Assembly: GCA_002049455.2 (NCBI GenBank)
Contig: KV918816.1
Location: 186,001-250,000, forward strand
Origin: Porphyra umbilicalis
Lineage: Eukaryota; Rhodophyta; Bangiophyceae; Bangiales; Bangiaceae
Length of the DNA: 64,000 nucleotides
Direction of reading: 5' to 3'
Shown here piece after piece: positions 1 to 10,057 of the stretch. A model generated the notes under the pieces. It was not told the DNA's origin. It ran no database searches and saw nothing but the letters and a program-made list of their open reading frames with translations. Positions within the stretch are counted from its first letter, which is position 1, and each line of letters starts with the position of its first letter. A program made the translations under genes and the position numbers.

Positions 1-19
1 TATGTCAAAACGTTATATA

Positions 20-150
20 CAGTGCGTTCTCGTTATAAGAGAATCGTTTACAAAAGAACATGGGTCGCGAGTCTTCCATTCCAGTCCGTGTGGGCCACGT
101 TTTCTTCATATTGAGCCGAATCAGCTGTCTCTTATAACGAGAACGCACTG
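20..150. mobile_element. Tc1/mariner-type MITE, 131 bp
   Basis: Perfect 23-bp terminal inverted repeats lie at 20-42 and 128-150. They begin CAGTGCGTTCTC on the outside, and each is flanked by TA (18-19 and 151-152). A CAGT start with TA target duplication is the usual signature of Tc1/mariner/pogo elements. The 85-bp interior has no coding capacity, so this is a non-autonomous MITE. Identical arms suggest recent mobility. No autonomous partner is visible in the window. Confidence 0.75.
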
Positions 151-363
151 TAACGTTACACAAGTTCGACTCTGTTTGCATTTGGTGAACCGATTGCATG
201 AGGAAATCTGTACTGGCGTCAGTTCAGGAGTCCGGTCGGACGATCCAATACCCGCCTTCGTCTGGCACGGACCTCACAACGCCATCACACCGCTGCTCGC
301 ATCGACCACCTAACCAAACCACCACCCCAATTGTTGCTGTGCCACACTCCCATCTGATCCAGC

Positions 364-591
364 ATGGCCTCTCGTGTCTCTTTTAAGCACCTCCAGGAGG
401 AGCTGCGGCGCCGAGGCCTGCCAATTCATGGCATCAAGAACGCGATGTTGGAGCGCTGTCGTGCAAACGGCGTCTCGCCACTGTCAATGTGGCTCCCGCC
501 GCCACACTATTGCAGCGCAATCGTGGTTCTCATATCGGGTGACACGCCGAGCCGAGAGAGGCGCGGCCGCAAAGCGTCAACGAGGTCATAA
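364..591 (+). CDS. SAP-domain protein, N-terminal stub
   Basis: The ATG has good context (cagcATGGcc). The first 30 or so residues read MASRVSFKHLQEELRRRGLP and continue through G-I-K-N-A-M-L-E-R, matching the SAP DNA-binding helix-extension-helix (L..EL.RRGL...G.K..L..R). After about residue 37 the frame runs antisense through the neighbouring transposase-like fragment and loses protein character before stopping. I infer a host or transposon SAP gene cut off by an insertion, or a first exon whose continuation I cannot locate. The SAP call is fairly good; the downstream part is probably not real protein. Confidence 0.45.
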   Translation: MASRVSFKHLQEELRRRGLPIHGIKNAMLERCRANGVSPLSMWLPPPHYCSAIVVLISGDTPSRERRGRKASTRS

Positions 592-854
592 AAAGCGCCA
601 AGGGGCATGCGCATAGCTTGGAGATAATTGCACCCGTACCTTTCTTGTACATCAGCAAAACAGACACGGGCTGGGGTGTGGTACCAGAGAGGGTAAAAAT
701 AGCCTCTCTGGGCATACACGGCGCCTCCTACTGTGGTGACAAACTGACCATGGCGCAGGATGGAGGCAGGGTCCATGGAGACAACCCGCCCCACGCGTGA
801 GAAATCTGTGAGGTAGGTGAGGAGCACGCGCGCTGGCCGAGAACGTGGCTTCAT
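507..854 (-). pseudogene. Transposase fragment, possibly PIF/Harbinger type
   Basis: A 115-residue frame ends in R-M-P-L-G-A-F-Y-D-L-V-D-A-L-R-P-R-L-S-R followed by R-T-T-I-A-L. This resembles the segment before the DDE domain of PIF/Harbinger transposases (RMs...F..L...L.P.L......R..IAL). The frame stops right there, so the catalytic domain is absent. A pyrimidine-rich acceptor-like tccccctgcag lies just upstream of the first Met, so an earlier exon may exist. It sits head-on against the SAP stub. The family assignment rests on a short motif only. Confidence 0.4.
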
Positions 855-1865
855 CTGCAGGGGGACGTCGACTGTGCGTTAAGGTAAGGCCGGTATATAA
901 TTTGGTATTTGATGGTGTCTTTGAAACGAACGCTGACCGAGCCCGCATGTCTCTTTCGCAGCGTTTCGGCACAGGAACTTCTAGGATCCGCCGGCACGCC
1001 CGGTGCAGTGGCATCTGGGCACAGCGTTGGACGCCCATGCGGCCTGGAAACGAACTTTGGCACGCGTTCCGCGGTGCCATTTTAACCGTGCCAGTCTTCT
1101 CTACCAATAGGAAGCCAGTACAGGCGCGAATGCAGCGCGTTGCTGGGCCCGATTGGGGCTTGGTTCTTTTGTGACGCTGCCTCTGTGGCCCCTTCCGGGC
1201 GACCCACCATCTGTGATGGGTCCAATCCAATATGTGGTAACAGATGGATGGCTGTCAATTGTTCCTCGTCGCCTGGTTGCTTGGCGTTGATTCGCTGAGT
1301 CAATAATATCTCCACTCGCTCACCGATTCCACGCCGTCAAATTTGCAAAACCTATTGCTCCACGGCTGGAGGAGCGCGCCACTTTTGGTTTACCGAGCTC
1401 GGCCGTCTGGTCGTGTCGCCTCGCAGCCAGGGTCTCGCGCGAGCCCGCGCTTTCGGGCTCGCTCACGGCCTGCCGTTCACACCATCCAACGCGGGCGTCG
1501 AACGCCACCGTGACCCGGCCATGGAGCACGCGTCCAGCCCATCACCGTCGGACCTGCCCGGTGCACGCATGCGCGGGGACGGGGGAGACCCGGTGACGTG
1601 GACCTCCCAGCTGTGATGACACGGTATCGGACATCACCCCCGGTTTGCCCCCATCCTGCCCCACTCTTGCGTTCTCGTGCCTTCGTTGCCGCTCCACCGC
1701 CCCCCCCTCTACACCCGCGAGCCTCGACTCGAGCCGTCAACACCAGCCCTTCCACTCCCCGACGTCGACCCGGCGCACGTGCGTGGAGAGTGGTGCCTCT
1801 CCTCACCTCCCTCTACCCCGGCCCCATCGTCGGTCTCCACCGCGCTGTCGCCACTTTCGGCCATC
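855..1865. other. No supportable gene
   Basis: Short overlapping frames occur on both strands, none with a recognisable motif. The last part (about 1,640-1,865) is pyrimidine-rich and is probably the leader of the gene that starts at 1,866. Confidence 0.4.
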
Positions 1866-4800
1866 ATGGCCAAACAGACGATCGGCCAACTCGCGGAGCG
1901 CATGGCGTTCAAGCTCAACCGCCGCGCCGGTAGGGAGAGGCCCCCGACGCCCGCCGCCATCCGTCTCATCGCGCAGTTCTTGGAGCTCGTGCACACCCTG
2001 ACGGGCGACTACCCCACGATGAACTTCCACGTCCACGTGTCGGGCTTCGACAAGAAGGGCCACATTTTCTGGACGCCGGTGTTTGAAGACAAGGCCGTGC
2101 TGGACAGCTCCGCCGGTGGGGTGCTCGGCATGGTCTACCGGTACGTCGAGGCGGCTGGCGCCATGTCCGCCGGCGCGGCGACACGCGTCCCCTCCTCACG
2201 CGCCACGCGGCGCGCGAGCATGGGATCGGGACGGGCGGGTGCCTGCTCCTTGAGTGGTGCGGACGACGCCGGCCAGTCGCGAGCACGGGCCAAAGGACGG
2301 CCTCTAGTGCCTGATGTGGGCTCGGCTCCATCCGCGGGCGAGAAGGAGGAGGCGAACAAGATTGACGACAACAACGAGGATGACCCCGAGGCCAGGGCCG
2401 CCGCTGCGGCCGCGGCCATCGTCGACGCTGGCATCGCTGAGGAGGATGACGGGGGAGACGAAGACGACAAGACGGCGGAAGCTAATATCCGTGCCGCCGT
2501 TGGCAGTCTTGGAGCCCGTGTTCTCGGCGGAGCGCGGTTGTCATCACCTGCCGCCACCGGCACGGGTGCCGCCAGCGGCTCCACCGCTGCTACAGCCCCC
2601 GGAGCGGTCACCGCCTTCACAGGCACCGGGGCTGTGGGCGGCACCAACGGCAGATGCGCCGACATCGGCAACAAGACGACCTCATTTGCGGCACGGTCGG
2701 CGACGATTGAAGACGGAGCTGCGTTGACCTCCGGTCGCAGCGCCGGCCCCCGCAACTGGAGGAACAACCCGGAGAAGGCGCCAATCGTCGAGCGCCCACC
2801 CGCCGCGATAGCGGCGTCGGCGGCGACTATCAAGCTTATTGATCGGCTGCTGGCCATTGGCAACGTACGCACGCATCTACGCACGCTGATGCCGTTGCTA
2901 GGGAACGCCATCGCCGAGACTATCGGCATGGGCGTCGCCGGCGCCAAGACTCGATTGGAGTGGTGGCCGCGCCAGGATGCCAAGGAGGTGTGGCCGCTCC
3001 ATGTCGAGCTGTCGTGCGATCTCCGAATGAAGATCGACAAGCGGACCCGCAAGGACGCGTTGTCCCGGCCGATGAAGGTGGTGCTGCCAAGCTTCTTCTG
3101 TTCCCGTAATCACGTGTCATCCGACATCCGACTCGCGCACCTCATCCTCATGCTGCAGATGGAGGAGGCGGCCCGCCTGGCATTTGACAGCTTCGTGAAA
3201 ATGCATTCTACGAAGGAGCTTGGCATGAGGAGGACCCCGCAGCAGCCACCCACTTTGGGGTCGTTGGCGATGCTGCGAGCCGCACCAAGGGCGACTCCCT
3301 CCGCGGCTCAGCACGCCGCCCTACAAGTGGTCCCTCTGCCGCCCGGTTCTACCTTTTCTAACACACCCGTACGACCACCCAACCACGTCTGTAAGGGGTC
3401 AAACCCGCCAACTCACCACACGCGTATCCCCCCACCCCCACTACTCGCGCCTCTACCGCCCCGGTCTCCCGCGCCGTCTTGTGCCGGTCTCTCCACGGCG
3501 CCTCCTAGCATGGCAAGAACGGCTGCACCTGCGGCATCAGGTGCAGCAGCGAAAACGATGGCAGGTACACCATCCACTCCAGCAGCGTCACCGAAGGCGA
3601 ACGCCAAGCGCCGGCCGAAGGCTGTCGCGCCGTCTCCACGATCCAAGTCAACAACCCGCGAGCCGCCGGCAAAGGTAACACAACAAAAGAAAACAACACC
3701 ACCTGCCGCAACTGCGGCGCGACCGCCCGTGCCACCACTACCAGCATCGGCGGCGCCACCGCCCCCGTCGCCGGCATCGGCGGAGCCACCACACCCGTCC
3801 CAGGCATCAGCGGCGCCACCACCCCCGCCGCCCGTGTTGGCGGCACCACCACCCTTGCCGCCTGCATCGGCGGCGCCACTGCCCCCGCCGCCGGCATTGG
3901 TGGTGTCACCGCGCCCACTGCCGGCAGCAGCAGCGCTATTGCCACCACCTCCAGCATCGGCGGCGCCACCGCCCCCGCCGCCGGCATCGACGGAGCCACC
4001 GCCCCCGTCCCAGGCATCGGCGGCGCCACCGCCCCCGCCGCCCGAGTTGGCGGCGCCACCACCCTCGCCGCCGGCAGCAGGAGCGCCACTGCCTTCACCC
4101 CCGGAAATGGCGGCGGCGCCGCCGCCGCCGCGGGCAGCAGCGGCGCTGCTGCCCCCGCCGCTGCGGGCGGCGGACGCGCTACCACCCCCGTCGTCCGCAT
4201 CGTCGCCGCCATCGCCCCCGCCGCCCGCGTTGGCGGCGCCGTCACTCTTGCCACCTGCGTCGGCGGTGCAACCGCCCGCGCAGCCCACGGCGGCGGCGGA
4301 TGCGGCTGGGATGACGGCAGCCGACACCGTGGAGACGATGTCGCCAAAGCTGCCGCGCCAACCGGTGCCAACAAGCAGCATCACATCGGACTTCCCCGCC
4401 GATCAGGCCATGCGCACTTGGTCGCTGCGGAAGAATCCGTTCGATCAAAGACGTGCGCAAGCGGCGGCCACGGGGTCATCCGAGACATCGCCCCAGTCTG
4501 ATGCGGCTTCACGCTCCCCGTCGCTGGCCGCCCGGCTGCAATCCGTCTCACCGGGCAGTCCACCGCCTTCCTCGGCCGACGATGCGGGCGCGGTGAGGCC
4601 ACCGGCTGCCGTCGAAGTGTCGAAGCTGGCCACCCACCAACTCCCTCACATGCCCCCAGCTGACACGCCGCCACTCGCCGACCTTTCGCCGGGACCGGTC
4701 ACTCCGGCTGACTCGTCCGCGGCAACGACGTCGACAAGGCGGAGCACGCGGAGCGGGCGGAGCGTGTCATTTTTTCGTCATTCCACAACCGGCGAGCCCG

Positions 4801-5342
4801 TCAAGGAGGAGATTGAGGCGTCGCCGGCGTCGGCGCCGCCGTCTGCCGATGACTCCTTTCCTGCTCGTGCACGGAAGCGGGCCCCGTCGCACCGACGCGA
4901 GGCAGCCGTCGAGGCAAGTGCGCCTGCCGTCGCGGCAGGCACGCCTGCCGTCATGGTCGACGCACCGCCTGCTTCCAAGCGTCCGCGCCGCTCCAGCGCA
5001 CGTTTGTTGCGGCGCGCCAACGACGAGGCCGCCGAAGTGGTCGAGGAGCCACAGTCGTCCGTCGCGGGGCTGCCCGACAATGTCTCATGTCAGCTGCTCG
5101 GGCCGGGCGGAAAGATGGTGGCCATGGCGAGGCTCGTCAAGAGCACCACCGACTTCCACGGCATACAGGTGGATCCCGATTGTGTCGTGGTTTGCGTGAG
5201 TACCGTGAAGGACCTCCTTTTCCGCTATCCTTTGCAGAGTCGCTATCGTTTGCCTGGTCACCGACGCAAAGTGTGGCGCATGGGGGACCTTGCTGGTGTG
5301 GAAGTTGTATGGTCGCTTTGCTCGTTGAAGGCTAGCTTGTAG
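1866..5342 (+). CDS. Long Pro/Ala-rich protein of unknown function
   Basis: I start at the ATG in catcATGGcc, not at the earlier in-frame Met at 1,677, because the upstream residues look like leader sequence. The read-through product is about 1,158 residues. Four parts are visible: an ordered N-terminus (about residues 1-95); an acidic/Ala linker; a second ordered block around DNA 2,760-3,240 (WWPRQDAKEVWPLHVEL onward); and a long Pro/Ala repeat (about 3,720-4,270), then a Ser/Arg-rich tail. Near the end, C-Q-L-L-G-P-G-G-K-M-V-A followed by H-G-I-Q-V-D-P-D-C-V-V-V-C resembles the C-terminal VA.G....HG....D.V.V motif of plant CACTA-associated ORFs. A strong donor GTGAGT at 5,196 and an acceptor ttgcag ending at 5,667 suggest exon 1 ends at 5,195 and a second exon runs 5,668-5,855, ending at another GTGAGT. 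Function is unrecognised; it may belong to a transposon. Confidence 0.5.
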   Translation: MAKQTIGQLAERMAFKLNRRAGRERPPTPAAIRLIAQFLELVHTLTGDYPTMNFHVHVSGFDKKGHIFWTPVFEDKAVLDSSAGGVLGMVYRYVEAAGAMSAGAATRVPSSRATRRASMGSGRAGACSLSGADDAGQSRARAKGRPLVPDVGSAPSAGEKEEANKIDDNNEDDPEARAAAAAAAIVDAGIAEEDDGGDEDDKTAEANIRAAVGSLGARVLGGARLSSPAATGTGAASGSTAATAPGAVTAFTGTGAVGGTNGRCADIGNKTTSFAARSATIEDGAALTSGRSAGPRNWRNNPEKAPIVERPPAAIAASAATIKLIDRLLAIGNVRTHLRTLMPLLGNAIAETIGMGVAGAKTRLEWWPRQDAKEVWPLHVELSCDLRMKIDKRTRKDALSRPMKVVLPSFFCSRNHVSSDIRLAHLILMLQMEEAARLAFDSFVKMHSTKELGMRRTPQQPPTLGSLAMLRAAPRATPSAAQHAALQVVPLPPGSTFSNTPVRPPNHVCKGSNPPTHHTRIPPPPLLAPLPPRSPAPSCAGLSTAPPSMARTAAPAASGAAAKTMAGTPSTPAASPKANAKRRPKAVAPSPRSKSTTREPPAKVTQQKKTTPPAATAARPPVPPLPASAAPPPPSPASAEPPHPSQASAAPPPPPPVLAAPPPLPPASAAPLPPPPALVVSPRPLPAAAALLPPPPASAAPPPPPPASTEPPPPSQASAAPPPPPPELAAPPPSPPAAGAPLPSPPEMAAAPPPPRAAAALLPPPLRAADALPPPSSASSPPSPPPPALAAPSLLPPASAVQPPAQPTAAADAAGMTAADTVETMSPKLPRQPVPTSSITSDFPADQAMRTWSLRKNPFDQRRAQAAATGSSETSPQSDAASRSPSLAARLQSVSPGSPPPSSADDAGAVRPPAAVEVSKLATHQLPHMPPADTPPLADLSPGPVTPADSSAATTSTRRSTRSGRSVSFFRHSTTGEPVKEEIEASPASAPPSADDSFPARARKRAPSHRREAAVEASAPAVAAGTPAVMVDAPPASKRPRRSSARLLRRANDEAAEVVEEPQSSVAGLPDNVSCQLLGPGGKMVAMARLVKSTTDFHGIQVDPDCVVVCVSTVKDLLFRYPLQSRYRLPGHRRKVWRMGDLAGVEVVWSLCSLKASL
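3715..4270 (+). repeat. Degenerate Pro/Ala-coding minisatellite
   Basis: Imperfect units of about 30-36 bp encode variants of P-P-P-P-A-S-A-A-P. They lie inside the long Pro/Ala-rich ORF. The opposite strand is also open here, giving a Gly/Ala repeat, but that is a consequence of composition. Confidence 0.8.
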
Positions 5343-5891
5343 AGATGTAGCGCACAAACATGATACCTTCTCTTCGGATATGATAGCGCGGATACACACG
5401 GTTCGTTTTTCCGCTCATGCGGGATCGTCAGTGCCTGAGGTGCCTGCACCTGAAGCTTCTTTTCTCTTGCTCTTCAACGTCCCAGTTCTGGACAGGAGCT
5501 CGCGCCCACTTCGAATCATTGGAGATTTCTGCTCATCACAGACAGGACGCCCAGATTTGGTTGTATTGCGGACTGGGAAATTTGTAGGAGGCATGGAAAG
5601 TTACATCAAACGGAAGTACCGTACTCTCATTTGAATGGCTGGATTAGATTGATATTTTAAGTTGCAGGTGTGCTCTCGCAATCGCGTATCTCTCACAGCT
5701 GTCGGCAGCCGGGCACAGAGCCCGCCTGCACAGAGCCTGCCCGTCCTGGAGTGGTGGCAGACAGTCGCCGGCACCTATTGCGAAGAAGCCCGCTTGATCT
5801 GTTTGTTGCAGAGTGCCCCGGCACCCCTCGCGTCCTTCATCACTGAGGACGCCACGTGAGTCTCCCTGCCTCTCTGGCGCCACCATTGGGC

Positions 5892-6536
5892 ATGGCGGAC
5901 ACCCCGGTCACTGTGGCGCCGCCGGAAGTGGCAGCACCCGCCGCCGCAGCTGAGGCCATGCCCTTGTCGTTTGAGCGTCTACCAGCGCTTCTGTCGGACG
6001 CGTCGTTAGTCGGCGCGCCCGCTTCCCCGTAGGCACCGGGGGCGGTCACGAGCGCGTCGACGGCTGGGGCGGCCACAAGCAAGACCACGAAGGGGGCGGT
6101 CACGGGCGCGTCGACGGCAGGGGCGGCCAAGAGCGCGTCGACGGAGGGGGTGACCACAAGCACGTCAACGGCGGGGGCAGCCAGGAGCGCGTCGGTGCCG
6201 AGGGCGGCCACGAGCGCGTCGACGGCAGGGGCGGCCACGAGCGCGTCGACGGAGGGGGCGGCCACAAGCGCGTCAACGGCGGGGGCAGCCAAGAGCGCGT
6301 CGGTGGCGGGGGCGGCCACGAGCGCGTCGACGGTGGGGGCCGCCACCAGACCGTGAACGGCGGGGGGGATCACCAGCCCGTCGGCTGCTGGGGCATCCGC
6401 TGATCCATTAGTGTCGGGTACGCTCAAGGGCTCGCCGGGGCTGAGCATTGACAACATCGACTACAATGAACGGTACGAAGCCATATGCAACTCGGCGCAA
6501 GACTTCGGCGATGTGTGGTCGCTGCGGTCTCGGTAG
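5892..6536 (+). pseudogene. Decayed Ala/Ser/Thr-repeat gene
   Basis: One frame begins at ATG 5,892 (MADTPVTVAPPEVAAPAAAA) and stays in register to the stop at 6,534-6,536. It is interrupted by in-frame stops at 6,030-6,032 and 6,354-6,356. The middle is a nine-residue repeat (A-A-T-S-A-S-T-A-G variants). The tail, G-L-S-I-D-N-I-D-Y-N-E-R-Y-E-A-I-C, looks like real protein. Both stops flank the repeat. It may be a dead gene, or a later exon of the gene ending near 5,855. The product is unknown. Confidence 0.45.
6036..6353 (+). repeat. 27-bp tandem minisatellite, about 11-12 units
   Basis: The unit is close to GCGGCCACGAGCGCGTCGAC plus seven bases, and substitutions keep the nine-codon phase. 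Preserved period with mainly point differences suggests growth while the sequence was still coding. Confidence 0.85.
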
Positions 6537-9403
6537 CGTTGCGGGGGATGGGAGGGGCGGGGGCCGGCGAGTGTTATGGCGACGGCGGCGGGTTGACCAG
6601 TGCTGGGGTGGCTGGGTTGGCGGCGGTCATGGAGCGTGTGGGTGGTGGCGGTAGTGTAGTCGACGGCGGACTGGGCGACGGCCCGTGACGAGGATTAGTG
6701 GCCATGAGACTGTCAGGACGGGTGGGATGAGCGTGTTCATTATCGCGGTGCGTGAGTGCTGATAACAGTAGAGGGTGGGTGGGATGACGCCGCCGGTGTG
6801 GTCGTTCGACGGTGGGTTGGTATGCAGTACGGAGAGGCGCCTTGGGTGTGGGAGGAGGCCGCGCTGAGGGCCGCTGCGGTCGCCACGCTGGTGTGTGACT
6901 GTGTGATTCTTTTTCCGGGGGTACAAGGAGGGGCGTAACGGCGGTCGGGAGGGAGACTGCTGCAACAACGCCCGGTACGTCTGTCACTGCAGTGGCTAGA
7001 CTCGTGGCGCCGCTAGCGCTAACAACCAACTCTCCGCTGCGACAACAAGCTTCTTGGCGTGGCAGAGGTCAGGAATCGGGGGCGCCCAGCGCAGTATTGC
7101 TGTAGCTATATCGACCTCGTTGCGATGGGGACAGAAGAGGGCTTACTGCAGGTTCTTTCCAAACAAGATAGAGCGCCTCGGTAAGCTCTGGAAAAAAAGA
7201 AAGGCCCTCTGCACGCGTCTGAAAGAAAGCACCCAGCTAAAAGGACCAGAGACGTCGCTGTCCCATGCGGCCGCCGGCCCCACAATTCCCGCCACTACCG
7301 CGATAGGCCGCGCGGCTGCCGCCACCCGCGGCCAAGCCGCCACTACCGACCTATCCGCGGCGGCCGCCCCGCCGGCCCCGCGCTAGCCGCGGATGCGACC
7401 GCCAGCCGCGCTCGTGTCGCCGCCGCCGCCGAAGGCCAAGCGCTCTCGCGAGCGGCTGCCGCCACCCGAGGCCGAGCCACCATGACCGGCCGACTCACCA
7501 CGGCTGCCGTCGCCCGCCTCGCGATTCCCCCCTTCATCGCTTTGGAAGGTCCTCGTGGGCCAACGACCCTCGTTGAACGCAAACGTCCGTTCAAGTGCCT
7601 GCTGGCGGTTCGCCGCAGAAGAGATGGCCCACAGAGGTCCGTCGGCAAAACTGGTGTCGCTGGCCTAACCGCTGGCGCCAGGAAAACCTCGCCAGGGCCT
7701 CTTGCTGCCGCGCAAAGGCGCAGACAGGTACGACCTCCGATGTCCGCGGAGCGACTACGATGAGGTCCCCAGGGACACGGCGGAACTCCTGAGCACGGGA
7801 ATCGGACCACGGGAAGTGCACTCGCTACATCATCCCGAGTGGCGCCCCCTCCGTTGTTCACACATTGGGCACACCGCCGACCGGCGGCTCCACGTCGCCC
7901 AGTCGGTTTTGAGGGGCAGAATCGCGACTGCCGCGGGGCGGGGGAAGGACAGTAGCTCGTCCGGGGTCAGCTGAGGCGAGGCTGGGGGCACCACATGGGG
8001 ATACCTTCATTGCGGATGGTCGGGGTGGAGGGGGGGGGGGACGATCGCGGTGCTCATAGGGCACAAAGGACAGCGAGGCGGACGCGTCGGTCAGCAGTCT
8101 CCACACGCATCATTCTGGGTCGTTGGCCACCCCCGTTTGAATATATTCAGATGTTGCTGTTACGACGGGGGCGGGCGGCATGGTTCCGTGGGCTCTGGAA
8201 AGCAGTTCCTGAAATTTCTTCAGACACGCGATAATTGGTGATCTTGAGTGGACTTCGGCCCGGCTCGTATCCAAGCAGAACCAACAACGATACCTGAATA
8301 CATCGCTGTATGGCAGCCAAGCAACTGACCTGAACGGGTGCCTCTCGGAGCTGGGAAAATAGAGGGGTTGACAGTCCCTCGACAACCGAAGCCATTGAAA
8401 CTCCGGCCGCCAGCCATCCACGTAATGCGCCTTTTGGGGGCCCCCCCAGCACTGTGCACGATGGAACTCCTGGCCCATTGACCCTTCCTTGACTCCGCCT
8501 CGACAGCCGAAGCGGCTGTCGCTGTGGCCGCCACTGTTGCCCGCGATTCGCCGTTCAGGAGGCCCCTGGCAATCTTCCCGATCGCGCTCCTGGCAGGACA
8601 TCAACCCCTCGCTGTCGGCGCCGCTGCGCGCCGGCAGGAGCCTGCAGGGTCTCTCTTCTGGGGGTCGCAGAGGCCCCTGACAAATGCATCCTGCGCTGCC
8701 CCGCATCGTTCTCTGGTGACGGTGCAGAACACATTTGTCCCGCTCCTGCCGTCACCACCACCGCCACCGAGCAGGCCACCATAAACGACGGGCGCTTGGA
8801 TAGTAGAGTCCCAGCCGTGTGGAGACTTGTCTTCGCGACCACTATTCGTCGAGGTCGCTCCCATGGGCGGTATGAGTGCACGCAGACCTGATGGAAACGT
8901 TGCTAAAAATGTGGCCATGACACTGCGTTCGTCTTGTTTAGTACGGAGATGAGAAATGAACAACCTGCATAGACACCGCGTACGGGTCTCCACGTCAGGC
9001 AATCGGCCAGAAGAAAGAGAACACGTGTGGTCGTCGCCCGCCGGGGGCTAGTCCCCGGGAGACACGCATACGTACCCCTCTGGTGGCTCGGCCTCCATCC
9101 GTGGCCCGACCCCCCACCCGGCCAACTTGCACCCGCAGCACGCGGTCGCCCGTACCCAGAATGCAGGGTGCGCCGTCAGACCTACCCAGTCGCCTGCCGT
9201 AGCTGCATCCCGTAAGCGGCTTCTTGCACGCCGCCAGCTCAACAGGAACGCACTCCTGCTTTTCAGCAGGACGCCCCCGGCTTGCTCCCCATCCCGCGCC
9301 GTCAAGGTCGGTATGGATGCAGCCGCCACTAGCTGCCCGCCGGTCAGTGCTACCACCCGCCCGTCCCGGTGGGTGCCGGCGCCGCGCACCTTGGCCTGCC
9401 CCG
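6537..9403. other. 2.9 kb with no gene I can support
   Basis: Frames on both strands are short, Arg/Pro-rich and mutually overlapping. A direct repeat of about 35 bp (gcggctgccgccacccg...) occurs near 7,310 and again near 7,453. I see no tRNA, rRNA or transposon ends. Confidence 0.35.
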
Positions 9404-10057
9404 TCAGTTGTAGAACGGGTGCGACTGCAGGAGCACGTCTCGTCCGTCGGTGCCATTGCCGTGCTCCCAGCAGAAACGCAGCTGCACGATGCGAGCTTCA
9501 TCCCACGTGCTCTCGACCAAACGCGCCAAGCCCGCCCTGGAATGGCACAGAATGGAGTCGGCCGGCTCGTCGACGGGCACCATGCCGTGCAGGAACGCGC
9601 GCACCAGCGAGCGGCGCGTCCAGCAGCCATCGCCGACACGATCAAAGTAGTCAAACAAGAGGAAGCGCCAACGTGCCAGCCCAGGCCACTTGTACAGCGC
9701 CTGCGCCAGCTTGACAAGAGCGAGGTTGGTCGCACGTGTAAGGTAGATTGAGGGCTCAAACTTCCGCCAACCACCGGGAACGATCGCAGTCGACGGCGGG
9801 TGCGTCGGGGGAGGAGGTGCTGGTCCGTGCGTCGGCCGCCAATCTGCAGTGGGTGTGGATGAGTCTGCGGTGTTGAACACTGCAACGCAGGCAGCTGCAG
9901 GAAGATGCTCTTGCATGGCGGTGCCCGGCGGTGCTCCCAGCGTGGGGGGTGGTTGCAGATCCGCTGCGTCCTTGGCCTCCAGCCGGCCGGCAAAGAAGGA
10001 GCGGGCGGAGTTCAAGACAGCCGCCGCGGCGGCCTGGGCAGAGTGGAGATGGTCCAT
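9404..10057 (-). CDS. Unknown 217-residue protein or exon
   Basis: The ATG at 10,057 opens a frame with an Ala-rich start, a Pro-rich linker and an ordered C-terminal half. That half contains S-I-Y-L-T-R-A-T-N-L-A-L-V-K-L-A and then W-R-F-L-L-F-D-Y-F-D-R-V-G-D-G-C-W. The mix of aromatic and charged residues is unlike the Arg/Pro noise around it, which is why I list it. I do not recognise a family. It could be a single-exon gene, a first exon or a transposon remnant. Confidence 0.35.
   Translation of the reverse strand: MDHLHSAQAAAAAVLNSARSFFAGRLEAKDAADLQPPPTLGAPPGTAMQEHLPAAACVAVFNTADSSTPTADWRPTHGPAPPPPTHPPSTAIVPGGWRKFEPSIYLTRATNLALVKLAQALYKWPGLARWRFLLFDYFDRVGDGCWTRRSLVRAFLHGMVPVDEPADSILCHSRAGLARLVESTWDEARIVQLRFCWEHGNGTDGRDVLLQSHPFYN

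Noticed and set aside
3413-4384. Minus-strand Gly/Ala frame within the Pro/Ala-rich gene
   Set aside because: Complement of the Pro/Ala repeat; no independent evidence.
6045-6345. Possible CRISPR-like array
   Set aside because: Units are contiguous 27-bp repeats without spacers, and the DNA is eukaryotic.
5840-6457. 205-codon minus-strand V-D-A-L-V-A-A-P repeat protein
   Set aside because: It is the complement of the 27-bp repeat; the plus frame has a protein-like tail, the minus frame does not.
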